Shown here: positions 45,719 through 54,147 of the stretch, piece after piece
Layout: the number at the start of each line of letters is the position of its first letter
How positions within the stretch are numbered: position 1 is the first letter of the stretch
Origin: an uncultured Prevotellaceae bacterium
GTDB lineage: Bacteria > Bacteroidota > Bacteroidia > Bacteroidales > Bacteroidaceae
Reading direction: 5' to 3'
Length of the DNA stretch: 64,000 bases
Assembly (NCBI GenBank): GCA_902785695.1
Contig: CACZZQ010000001.1
Span: forward strand, 62,001-126,000
The notes under the pieces: model-generated
The model's input: only the letters and a program-made list of their open reading frames with translations
Told to the model about the DNA's origin: nothing
Databases searched by the model: none
Made by a program: the position numbers and the translations under genes

Positions 45719-46608
45719 GCTTGCTTGATGAGTTTCTTAACCTTCATTTTCAAGCTCCAAGGCATGGCTTGTGCGAAGAACTGAATGATGTTGTAGCCCC
45801 AGTAGCTCAGTCGGCTTTTGATGACGGCGCAGGACTTGTTGCAGTATCGTGATGCCATCATCGTCTGCTCGCACAGCCTGCGTATGTCTCTTTTGTCATC
45901 GGCGGTATGAGCGGGTCTGTTGCCTGTTTTGGCGATTATGGCAATCACGTGACCGTTGTCATGCCTCCTCACCGTCACCTGTGCAAAGGTGTTCACCAGC
46001 TCGTTCACTATGAGTTTTGTCTCCTTGTTCCAGATCACGAGGTTGTCGCCTTCGCAGTTGATGTTCCACTGGTGGAAGCCCTTATAGTGTTCCATTACCG
46101 CCTCGTCGGGGTGGTGGTTCAGGTAGAGAATACCGTTGGGGCTCAGGGTGTCGATAGCCTCCATGATGCCTTTCATCGGGTCGAACGAGTGGTCCAGAGC
46201 GTTCTGTATGATGATGAGGTCCACTTCATTGTTGGGATAGAATGCCGACAGGTATTCGGCCATACCGAATTCTATTCTTGGCAGACTGCTCTTGCGTTTC
46301 TTTAGGATGTCATTGAAGTCGTAAGCCAGTGGGTCTACGTAGTGCAGGTTGATGGGTTGTCGTCCCTTCTCGTTTTCAATAAAGTTGCCTGTGGCATAGC
46401 TCATGCCGCATCCCACGTCCAGCACCACAGGTTCCTGACAGCTGTTGAGGTAAGCGTTGGCGTCAAAGCCTTCCAAGCTGATGACGTCGCCGTAGTGCGA
46501 CCATCCCATCATGCCCTTCAGCGTATGTCTCCATCTGAACACGTTGTTCCAGAAGGCTACCTCATATGCGATGCCTTTCACCCATTTTGTGGTATAGTTA
46601 TTATCCAT
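45715..46608 (-). CDS. Class I SAM-dependent methyltransferase of a glycan locus
   Basis: About 297 residues. SAM motif I VVLDVGCGMSYATG, then LHYVDPLAYDF, LIIIQNALDHSFDPMKG and LSPNGILYLNHHPDEA; a C-terminal helical part of about 70 residues ends in a basic tail. Likely methylates a sugar or glycan end. ATG 46608 (MDNNYTTKWVKG) is chosen; an upstream TTG at 46653 would add 15 residues and has no better support. First gene of the leftward glycan operon, divergent from the flippase. Confidence 0.8.
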   Translation of the reverse strand: MDNNYTTKWVKGIAYEVAFWNNVFRWRHTLKGMMGWSHYGDVISLEGFDANAYLNSCQEPVVLDVGCGMSYATGNFIENEKGRQPINLHYVDPLAYDFNDILKKRKSSLPRIEFGMAEYLSAFYPNNEVDLIIIQNALDHSFDPMKGIMEAIDTLSPNGILYLNHHPDEAVMEHYKGFHQWNINCEGDNLVIWNKETKLIVNELVNTFAQVTVRRHDNGHVIAIIAKTGNRPAHTADDKRDIRRLCEQTMMASRYCNKSCAVIKSRLSYWGYNIIQFFAQAMPWSLKMKVKKLIKQA

Positions 46609-46717
46609 CGGATTCTTTTTTCTGTATAATTCTTTATAATAACGGAAAATCAAAATAAATGTTGTATTTCAGCGTTATCTTTTACAGACTATCCAATGTA
46701 AAGTCAAAAAAATGTTG

Positions 46718-46725
46718 TACTTTTG
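46718..46725 (+). promoter_or_regulatory. -7 element of the flippase operon
   Basis: TACTTTTG followed by CATC, 18 bp before ATG 46744. Confidence 0.55.
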
Positions 46726-46743
46726 CATCTGAATTCTAAAACG

Positions 46744-48237
46744 ATGAAGGAAAAAGACAGAGGCAGTTATGGACATGTGCTGAAATATGTCGGCATCTTT
46801 GGTGGCGTGCAAGGCCTTAGTATATTGGTTGGCTTGGTGCGCAACAAGGTTGTTGCCTACTTTCTCGGACCTGATGGAATGGGACTTATCTCCCTGTTTA
46901 ATTCTACGATAAACTTTATTTCGCAAAGTACTAATCTCGGCATTTCGTTCAGTGCAGTAAAGCATGTCTCGGAATTGTTCGATTCTGGTGATGAAGAGCG
47001 CATACATCATTTTGTCAAGGTCGTGCGAGCGTGGAGTTTGCTGACAGCTCTGATAGGTATGCTGGTATGCGTAGCTGCAGGTCCGCTGATGAACCATACC
47101 TTCTCATGGGGAGATCACACGCTCCACTTCGTCCTATTGGCACCGGCAGTGGGTTTGATGGCTGTGACTGGGGGCGAGACGGCTATATTGAAGGGTTGTC
47201 GGCGTCTAAGTGCATTAGCATTGATACAAGTAGTCAATGTCTTTGTGGCATTGGTGATGGCTGCTGTGGCATTCAGTACGTTCGGACAATCAGGTATTGT
47301 CCCAGTCATCGTTATGATGGCCTTTGTGATGATGCTGACAACTGTCTGGTATTCCTATAAACTGTTTCCGTTGCAACTTCGTGGCAGTCATGGAGTATTA
47401 GGAGAAGGAATGGGTATGATTCGCTTGGGTGTGGCTTTCGTGTTAGCTGGCATTTTGGGCAGTGGCGCAGAGATTCTGATAAGGGCATTTCTGAATAAGA
47501 CGGGAGACCTTGGTGCTGTGGGCTTCTATAATGCCGGCTTGATGATTGCGGTAACTTATTCCGGTATGGTGTTTAGCGCTATGGAGACCGATTATTTCCC
47601 ACGCTTATCGGCAGTAGGAGATGACAGACGACAGATATGTGACATGGTAAACCGCCAGATCGAGGTGTCGCTGCTGATTGCTTCACCGCTATTGGCACTG
47701 TTGATTGTCTTCATGCCTATCGTTATTCCTCTACTGTTTACCAATGCCTTTTTGCCCGTTATCAATATGGCGCAAGTAGCGGTGCTCTCTATGTATTTCA
47801 AGGCCATTTCTCTGCCCATCGGATATCTGCAGTTGGCTAAGGCAAACTCCATGGGCTATTTGTTGCTTGAAGGTCTCTTCGACGTAACGATGGTGCTGCT
47901 TGTCATTGTGGGCTATCATTATTGGGGGCTGATAGGCACAGGTGTAGCTCTGAGCATCTCCTATTTTGTTGATGTGTTGCTGGTATATGCTTATGCTTAT
48001 GTGAAGTATGGTTACAGGTTGTCGTTGTCAGTTATTCAGTTGATTGCCATTCAGCTACCGCTTGGTATTGCTGTCTATATATCAACCTGGCTCGATAATG
48101 CTTGGGTGTCTTGGGGTATTGGCATTATCCTGGCATTTGTCAGCATGGCTGTTTCTGTCAATATCGTGCATCAGAAGACAGGTCTTTGGAATGCTTTTAA
48201 AACACGAATTAATTCAAAACTCCATGGGCATGGCTAA
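46744..48237 (+). CDS. O-antigen/polysaccharide flippase (Wzx-like, MOP superfamily)
   Basis: About 497 residues with 12-14 predicted membrane helices. The N-terminus YVGIFGGVQGLSILVGLVRN and KVVAYFLGPDGMGLISLFNS is typical of Wzx-type MOP exporters that flip lipid-linked glycans. ATG 46744 is preferred over TTG 46723, which overlaps the -7 element. It heads a rightward unit with a GT2 and a UvrD helicase. No polymerase or ligase is visible, so the locus may be partial or act on short glycans. Confidence 0.87.
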   Translation: MKEKDRGSYGHVLKYVGIFGGVQGLSILVGLVRNKVVAYFLGPDGMGLISLFNSTINFISQSTNLGISFSAVKHVSELFDSGDEERIHHFVKVVRAWSLLTALIGMLVCVAAGPLMNHTFSWGDHTLHFVLLAPAVGLMAVTGGETAILKGCRRLSALALIQVVNVFVALVMAAVAFSTFGQSGIVPVIVMMAFVMMLTTVWYSYKLFPLQLRGSHGVLGEGMGMIRLGVAFVLAGILGSGAEILIRAFLNKTGDLGAVGFYNAGLMIAVTYSGMVFSAMETDYFPRLSAVGDDRRQICDMVNRQIEVSLLIASPLLALLIVFMPIVIPLLFTNAFLPVINMAQVAVLSMYFKAISLPIGYLQLAKANSMGYLLLEGLFDVTMVLLVIVGYHYWGLIGTGVALSISYFVDVLLVYAYAYVKYGYRLSLSVIQLIAIQLPLGIAVYISTWLDNAWVSWGIGIILAFVSMAVSVNIVHQKTGLWNAFKTRINSKLHGHG

Positions 48238-49207
48238 GGTAACTGTTCTTGTGGCAGTCTATAATGCTTCTGCATATCTGAAGGAATGTCTGGATTCGCT
48301 GTTGAACCAGACGCTTCGTGACATCCAGATTATCTGTATTGACGACTGTTCTACGGATAACTCGCTGTCTATCCTTCATGATTACATGAAAGCTGATCCT
48401 CGGATAGAGGTAATCCATCTGGATGAGAACCACGGACAGGCTTTTGCTCGTAATGAAGGATTGAAGCAGGCCAAGGGAGAGTATGTATGTTTCCTGGATG
48501 CCGACGACTGGTATTCCTGTGATGCTTTAGAACAAGCAGTTAATGGCTTTAGTCACGAGGGCGTGGATACGGTGCTATTCAATGTCTCGATGGATTATGC
48601 TGATCACTCAGAGTTCTGTCCTTTGCCCGATTTTGACTCTTTAAGTGGCGAAGAGGCCTTCAGAATGAGTCTCACCTGGCAAATCCATGGCGTATATATG
48701 GTACGCACCAGTATTCATCAGCGATTCCCTTACGATACGACATGCCGTCTGTATAGTGATGATAACACCACTCGATTGCATTACCTTCACTCTCGCAGAG
48801 TAGGATGGTGCCGAGGCGTATATCATTATCGTCAGCACAGTTCATCAGCCACTCATCAAGTCAGTGTGCGTCGGTTTGATTATCTGAAGGCAAACGAGTC
48901 GATGAAATCGGTCCTTTTGCAGTTGAAAGTCTCACGCGACATACTGTCTCTCTATGAGAATCATCGATGGCTCAATCTGGTGGGAGTCTATATGTTCTAC
49001 TTTGTTCATGGCAAAGCCTTGAAGGAAGGTGAACGCCAATGGGGATTGCAAGAGCTCCATAGAACGTGGGCTAGCATTGACAGGACATTGCTTGACCAGA
49101 ACACGACGAAGAAGTTTGGCTATCGTGTCATGCCCACATGGACACTGTTCCGCTTGCAGGAATGGCTGTATTTTACATTAAGAGGATTTTTAGGAAAGAA
49201 TGTATGA
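48224..49207 (+). CDS. Glycosyltransferase family 2
   Basis: About 327 residues. VTVLVAVYNASAYLKECLDS, IICIDDCSTDNSL, GQAFARNEGLKQAKGEYVCF and LDADDWYSC (DxD), then CRLYSDDNTTRLHYL. ATG 48224 or 48230 are both close to the GT fold start; the open frame upstream overlaps the flippase and is not real coding. The stop is overlapped by the helicase ATG. Confidence 0.87.
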   Translation: MGMAKVTVLVAVYNASAYLKECLDSLLNQTLRDIQIICIDDCSTDNSLSILHDYMKADPRIEVIHLDENHGQAFARNEGLKQAKGEYVCFLDADDWYSCDALEQAVNGFSHEGVDTVLFNVSMDYADHSEFCPLPDFDSLSGEEAFRMSLTWQIHGVYMVRTSIHQRFPYDTTCRLYSDDNTTRLHYLHSRRVGWCRGVYHYRQHSSSATHQVSVRRFDYLKANESMKSVLLQLKVSRDILSLYENHRWLNLVGVYMFYFVHGKALKEGERQWGLQELHRTWASIDRTLLDQNTTKKFGYRVMPTWTLFRLQEWLYFTLRGFLGKNV

Positions 49208-51588
49208 TGGATTTACTCTCACAACTCAATGATAGTCAGCGCGAAGCGGTGGAATATTGCGACGGTGCCTCACTGGTGATTGCTGGTGCCGGTTCTGGAA
49301 AAACGCGCGTGCTGACCTATAAGATAGCCTATCTTCTTCAGGAGAAAGGGCTGAAGCCTTGGAATATCTTAGCCTTGACCTTTACCAATAAGGCGGCTCG
49401 TGAGATGAAGGAACGTATCGCCCGACTGGTAGGGCAGGAGCAGGCCCAGTATCTGCAGATGGGTACTTTCCACTCTGTCTTTTCGCGCATCCTGAGGGCT
49501 GAAGCTAAATTGATAGGCTATGATTCAAACTTTACCATCTACGACCAGAGTGATTCCCGCTCGTTAGTGAAGAGTATCATCAAGGAAATGGCACTCGACG
49601 ATAAGGTCTATAAGCCCTCTTCCGTGAGCGACCAGATATCGATGGCAAAAAACCATCTAATCCTGCCCGATGCTTTCATAAACTGTTCACTTTATGATTC
49701 GAAGAAAGCCAAGGTGGCCGATGTTTATGTACGCTATGCCGAGCGTTGTCGTCAGGCTAATGCGATGGACTTCGACGACCTCTTGGTGCAGACCTATCTG
49801 CTCTTTCAGAACCACGAGGACATTCGTCGGAAATATGTGGAGCGCTTTCAGTATGTGTTGGTCGATGAGTATCAGGATACCAACTTCGCCCAACAGGAAA
49901 TTGTGCTCCAGTTGACCTGTGAGCGACAGCGTGTCTGCGTGGTTGGTGATGATGCTCAGAGTATCTATAGTTTTCGTGGAGCAAATATTGATAACATACT
50001 GGGTTTTAGAGATTCATATAATAATGCAAAACTATTCAAACTGGAACAGAACTACCGTTCTACACAGCTCATTGTACAGGCTGCTAATAGTCTGATTCGT
50101 AAGAACGAACGACAGATTCCAAAGGATGTTTTCTCAAGGAATGACAAGGGCGAGAAACTGCAGTTGAAACCTGCTTACAGCGACAAGGAAGAGGCTATCA
50201 TTGTGTGTAAGGATATCCAGCGCATCCGTCGCCAGGAGCGTTGCGAATACAGTGACTTTGCCATCCTTTACCGCACCAATGCCCAGAGTCGTTCGTTTGA
50301 GGAACAGATGCGTAAGGACGGTATCCCATACCGTATCTATGGCGGTCTCTCGTTCTATCAGCGTAAGGAGATCAAGGATGTGATAGCCTATTACCGTGTG
50401 GTGGCAAATCCTAATGATGAGGAGGCTTTGAAACGTATCATCAACTATCCCACGCGTGGCATCGGTGATACCACCGTAGGAAAGATTGTGGCTACCGCTT
50501 CTACTTACGGCGTGTCTTTGTGGGCTGTCATCCAACAGCCTTCGCTCTTCCATTTGGAGATAGCTTCTGGCACCGCCAAGAAGATAGAGGCCTTCCGTCA
50601 GTTGATAGAGGGGTGGGGTGCCCGCCAGGAAACAGAGGATGCCTACCAGTTAGGCCACGAAATCATCATGGAGAGTGGTATCTCTGCGGATATCTATTCC
50701 AGTCGCAACCCTGAGGATCTGTCCCGTCAGGAGAACCTGGAAGAGTTTCTCAGTGGTATGCAGGACTTCGTGGAGAGTCGTCGTGAGGAAGGACAGGGCG
50801 ACCAGATTGCCTTGAGTGACTTCCTACAGGAGGTGGCGCTGCTGACTGACCTCGATAGTGAGGGCGATGCCGACCAGCCGAAGGTGTCGCTGATGACTAT
50901 CCACTCTGCAAAGGGATTGGAGTTCCCCACGGTTTTTGTTGTGGGCTTAGAAGAAAACATCTTCCCATCGCCTATGTGTACCAACTCCATGCGTGAACTC
51001 GAGGAGGAACGCCGACTACTGTATGTAGCTATCACCCGTGCCGAGCGTCATTGTATTCTGACCTGTGCGCAGAACCGCTTCCGCTATGGACGTATGGAAT
51101 ATGATACCCCTTCACGCTTCATCCGTGATATAGATCCCACGCTATTGCGTGTCGAAGGTTCCCTTGGGCAACAGGAACCGTCGCAGCGCTTGCCTTGGCA
51201 GCGTGCATCGGAAGGACCGGAGTGGATGCAGAACCCGCGTCCTGTGGCTACGCAGTTCCGTGCTGATCCCAAGCCCCGTCAGGTAGCTCCGTGTCGTCCT
51301 GAGCCAAAGGTTGATCCTTTCAGTCCTGGCTTCAAGCGTCAGCTCGATATTGCCAGTGGCGGTCGCTTTAAGCCTGTCCGCTCATCATCACCTGCTGTCT
51401 CATCGGCTCCTTCGTCGTCAACGTCAGGTTTGCGCGAGGGTGTTGTCATTGAGCATCAGCGCTTTGGTGTTGGTACTGTTGTGAAGCTCGAAGGCACTGG
51501 CGACAACGAAAAAGCAACTGTTGAGTTCCGTAATGTCGGCACCAAACAGTTGCTCTTGAAGTTCGCTAAGTTCAATATCGTGAAATAA
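49204..51588 (+). CDS. ATP-dependent DNA helicase UvrD/PcrA
   Basis: About 794 residues, superfamily 1A 3'-5' helicase for repair and replication restart. Q motif LNDSQREAVEY, Walker A VIAGAGSGKTRVLTYKI, TFTNKAAREMKERI, VDEYQDTNFAQ, VVGDDAQSIYSFRGA, LEQNYRSTQLI, MTIHSAKGLEFPTVFVV and LLYVAITRAERHC. After a disordered linker (about 675-735) comes a Tudor-like C-terminal domain (VVIEHQRFGVGTVVKLEGTG) used by PcrA/UvrD to bind RNA polymerase. ATG 49204 makes a 4-nt ATGA overlap with the glycosyltransferase gene, so a repair helicase is translationally coupled to a glycan gene. Confidence 0.93.
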   Translation: MMDLLSQLNDSQREAVEYCDGASLVIAGAGSGKTRVLTYKIAYLLQEKGLKPWNILALTFTNKAAREMKERIARLVGQEQAQYLQMGTFHSVFSRILRAEAKLIGYDSNFTIYDQSDSRSLVKSIIKEMALDDKVYKPSSVSDQISMAKNHLILPDAFINCSLYDSKKAKVADVYVRYAERCRQANAMDFDDLLVQTYLLFQNHEDIRRKYVERFQYVLVDEYQDTNFAQQEIVLQLTCERQRVCVVGDDAQSIYSFRGANIDNILGFRDSYNNAKLFKLEQNYRSTQLIVQAANSLIRKNERQIPKDVFSRNDKGEKLQLKPAYSDKEEAIIVCKDIQRIRRQERCEYSDFAILYRTNAQSRSFEEQMRKDGIPYRIYGGLSFYQRKEIKDVIAYYRVVANPNDEEALKRIINYPTRGIGDTTVGKIVATASTYGVSLWAVIQQPSLFHLEIASGTAKKIEAFRQLIEGWGARQETEDAYQLGHEIIMESGISADIYSSRNPEDLSRQENLEEFLSGMQDFVESRREEGQGDQIALSDFLQEVALLTDLDSEGDADQPKVSLMTIHSAKGLEFPTVFVVGLEENIFPSPMCTNSMRELEEERRLLYVAITRAERHCILTCAQNRFRYGRMEYDTPSRFIRDIDPTLLRVEGSLGQQEPSQRLPWQRASEGPEWMQNPRPVATQFRADPKPRQVAPCRPEPKVDPFSPGFKRQLDIASGGRFKPVRSSSPAVSSAPSSSTSGLREGVVIEHQRFGVGTVVKLEGTGDNEKATVEFRNVGTKQLLLKFAKFNIVK

Positions 51589-51604
51589 CACGATGGCTTT
51601 TTTA

Positions 51605-52564
51605 TTAGATCTTTGCAGATGAAATATCTACCAGTCCATTGACGATGGCGTAGATGGTGAGACCTGCCGGACTGTGTATCTGCAGTTTGCGGGCGATGTT
51701 ACGGCGATGGGTAATCACCGTATTTGTAGATATACAGAGATGGTCGGCAATCTCTTTGTTGGCCATGCCCTGCACCAGTGCTACGATAACATCGCGCTCG
51801 CGGTCAGAGAGTTGTTCAGAGTTCTGGGCACCACTCTTAAACACCATATCCGATATATTCTTGGTAATATCGCTCTGCTTGATCATTTGTTCCAAGCGTC
51901 GGATGGCAGGCACGAAGATGTAGTCCTCGACCATTGCATGCTGGCGTAACCATACTTCGTTCTCGTAGATGTCGTGAAGTGTAGCGGTCAACAAGTTGTT
52001 GTGTAGACCGTCTTGTGGCAGATACTTGATAATCAACAGTTTTAATTCACGCAGTTTCTTGTCTGTTGCCCCATGATGCTTCGAAAACGTGTCTACGTTA
52101 TAATCATTTGTGGTATTCCCAGACAATAGTGACTCCACGTATGGGAAGAGCGTTTTCTGTTCGTATTTCATGTGCCGACGAATCTCGTGGGCATATTCAT
52201 CATAGAAACGAAGGATAAGACGCGCCAGCGAATCGTTCTCATTGAGTGATTCTGCCAATTCCCTACGGATATAAGGCAGTTGGAAATCGAGGAAATAGGC
52301 ATGACAAGCCTCTAGGTAGTGAAGAAGCGTGGGTACACTGATCTTTTCATCATTTTCAAATTCGCCAGAGCCATTAATCGTGTAATTGACGACGGCCAAG
52401 AAAGTATAGGTGTCTACGTTGTTATCCTCACAAGTCTCTTTTACTGTTTTGTCACCGAAGCCCAGGCTGATGCCGAAACTGCCTAGCGACTGTAGCAAGT
52501 CGTAATTATCGCGGATGAGCGAGATCATCTTGTCATCCGCCTCATACATTTTCTGATTCTTCAT
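51605..52564 (-). CDS. RIC/hemerythrin-LuxR fusion transcription regulator
   Basis: 319 residues. Residues about 20-62 (LLQSLGSFGISLGFGDKTVK ... TFLAVVNY) resemble the ScdA/RIC N-terminal domain; about 80-235 form a hemerythrin-like four-helix bundle with candidate di-iron ligands in HYLEACH, YDEYAHEIRRHMKYEQ, FSKHHG and RQHAMVEDYIF. The C-terminus (about 250-312) is a LuxR-type HTH: LSDRERDVIVALVQGMANKE then IADHLCISTNTVITHRR. RIC proteins repair nitric-oxide or oxidant-damaged iron centres; fused to an HTH it probably senses O2, NO or iron state. It is divergent from the porin-imelysin-cytochrome operon and may control it. Promoter -7 element at 52587-52594. Confidence 0.85.
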   Translation of the reverse strand: MKNQKMYEADDKMISLIRDNYDLLQSLGSFGISLGFGDKTVKETCEDNNVDTYTFLAVVNYTINGSGEFENDEKISVPTLLHYLEACHAYFLDFQLPYIRRELAESLNENDSLARLILRFYDEYAHEIRRHMKYEQKTLFPYVESLLSGNTTNDYNVDTFSKHHGATDKKLRELKLLIIKYLPQDGLHNNLLTATLHDIYENEVWLRQHAMVEDYIFVPAIRRLEQMIKQSDITKNISDMVFKSGAQNSEQLSDRERDVIVALVQGMANKEIADHLCISTNTVITHRRNIARKLQIHSPAGLTIYAIVNGLVDISSAKI

Positions 52565-52586
52565 ACCAACTTTTGATTACTGGGTG

Positions 52587-52594
52587 CAAAGGTA
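52587..52594 (-). promoter_or_regulatory. -7 element of the RIC-LuxR gene
   Basis: Minus strand TACCTTTG followed by CACCC, 22 bp before the ATG. Confidence 0.55.
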
Positions 52595-52693
52595 GACAGT
52601 TTTTCTGACCTGTGCAATAATCACAAGTAGGTATTTTTGAAGGGGTAAGGAGCAAGAGAAGGGGTGAAAAGAGCTGTTTCATCATTTTTAGGT

Positions 52694-52725
52694 ATTGGCT
52701 TTGCCATAGAATCGCCATACCTTTG
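52694..52725 (+). promoter_or_regulatory. Promoter of the porin-imelysin-cytochrome operon
   Basis: -7 TACCTTTG (52718-52725) and a -33-like ATTG (52694-52697) with a 20-bp spacer. The 100 bp between this and the divergent RIC-LuxR promoter show no perfect dyad that I could find. Confidence 0.55.
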
Positions 52726-52755
52726 CAAAAAAATTGCGAAGATTTTAGATAATAA

Positions 52756-54105
52756 ATGAAAATGAGAAACTATTTGTTATTATTAAAGGTAATTAAATGG
52801 ATGAAAGACCTTAAGTCTCTTTGTCTGCTAGCTCTACTTCCTCTTGGTATGCAGGCCCAGACAAGTGCTGGCGACAGTGTGCTGAACCACAAAGGCGACA
52901 GCCGACTGAGTGTGGGTGGCTATGGTGAGGTGACCTATAGCCGCAATTATTTCAGTGACCATGTGAGTCGCTATTCGCAACCTGAGGAGCACAAAAATGA
53001 TCCCTCGCACGGCAAGTTCGATTTGCCGCATGCTGTGATTTATCTGGGTTACGACTTCGGCAAGGGTTGGACCTTCGGCACGGAGATTGAATTCGAGCAC
53101 GGTGGCAACGGACTGGCCTATGAGAAAGAAGACGAGGAAGGCGGCGAATGGGAGCAGGAAGTGGAAAAAGGCGGCGAGATAGAGCTGGAACAGTTCTGGA
53201 TTCAGAAGACTTTTTCTCGTGCAGCCAACTTACGCTTCGGTCATATTGTGGTACCTGTGGGACTGAATAACGCCCACCATGAACCCACCAATTTCTTTAC
53301 CGTCTATCGTCCTGAGGGCGAAAATACCATCATGCCCTCCACATGGCATCAGACGGGTGCCTCGTTCTTCGGTCGCTACAAGGACTTCCGCTATGAAGCG
53401 CAGCTCCTAGCAGGTCTCAATGCCGATGGTTTCACCAATACCAACTGGATTAAGAATGGCTCGAAGTCGCCCCTGGAATACGATGTGGCCAATAACTATG
53501 GTGTAGCCCTGCGCCTCGACAACTATAGCATTCGTGGCCTTCGCATTGGTGTGTCGGGCTATTATTGTCAATCCATCGGCAATAGTTATCCGCGCAATGC
53601 CGCTGGCGTGGATGACACCTATAAGGGTACGGTGGCCTTAGGTGCTGTTGATTTCACCTATCGCGGTCACAACTGGATAGTGCGTGGTCAGGCCGACTAC
53701 GGCTATCTGGGCGATGCCGAGCAGTTGAAATACCTCTATAACCGCGTGAACAAGAAGTCACCCTATCATCACTCGGCTTTCGTCAGCAAGAATGCATACG
53801 CAGTAGGTATCGAAGCCGGTTACGATATCATGTCATTTCTGTATCCTTCCTCCCCCTACAGGGGGAGCCAGAGGGGGGCTTTCTATCTTTTTGGACGCTA
53901 CGAACAATATGACCCCTATGCCTCGTCCAGCAAAGGTATCAACTACAATTATACGGCGGTAAAGCGCATGGCCGTAGGTGTGAACTACTTCCCCTTGCCC
54001 GAGGTTGTGGTCAAGGCAGAATTCTCGAAGCGCTTCCTTAAGAGTGCCTACAACGACGAGCCTGCGGTGAACATCAGCGTGGCATATGAGGGTTTCTTTC
54101 TGTAA
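52756..54105 (+). CDS. Outer-membrane porin-like protein
   Basis: 449 residues. A signal peptide LKSLCLLALLPLGMQAQ precedes a barrel starting DSRLSVGGYGEVTYSRNYF and ending SVAYEGFFL with the terminal aromatic expected of outer-membrane proteins; FDLPHAVIYLGYDFGKGWTF and HIVVPVGLNNAHHEPTNFFT are porin-like. ATG 52756 is given; ATG 52801 (MKDLKSLC) would produce a more standard signal peptide and is a good alternative. A GC-rich palindrome encodes PSSPYRGSQRGA in one loop. First gene of the iron/redox operon. Confidence 0.8.
   Translation: MKMRNYLLLLKVIKWMKDLKSLCLLALLPLGMQAQTSAGDSVLNHKGDSRLSVGGYGEVTYSRNYFSDHVSRYSQPEEHKNDPSHGKFDLPHAVIYLGYDFGKGWTFGTEIEFEHGGNGLAYEKEDEEGGEWEQEVEKGGEIELEQFWIQKTFSRAANLRFGHIVVPVGLNNAHHEPTNFFTVYRPEGENTIMPSTWHQTGASFFGRYKDFRYEAQLLAGLNADGFTNTNWIKNGSKSPLEYDVANNYGVALRLDNYSIRGLRIGVSGYYCQSIGNSYPRNAAGVDDTYKGTVALGAVDFTYRGHNWIVRGQADYGYLGDAEQLKYLYNRVNKKSPYHHSAFVSKNAYAVGIEAGYDIMSFLYPSSPYRGSQRGAFYLFGRYEQYDPYASSSKGINYNYTAVKRMAVGVNYFPLPEVVVKAEFSKRFLKSAYNDEPAVNISVAYEGFFL
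53850..53867. repeat. GC-rich palindromic repeat inside the porin gene
   Basis: Arms CTCCCCC and GGGGGAG around TACA, followed by CCAGAGGGGGGC. Encodes a short Pro/Ser/Gly/Arg insertion, probably in an extracellular loop. Confidence 0.75.
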
Positions 54106-54147
54106 AATGTAAGAATGTAATAATGATAAAATGTAAAAATCAAGCAA

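Noticed and set aside
48044..48223. N-terminal extension of the GT2 gene overlapping the flippase
   Set aside because: The flippase frame is clearly real there and the GT2 fold begins at VTVLVAVYN, so the start near 48224 is used.
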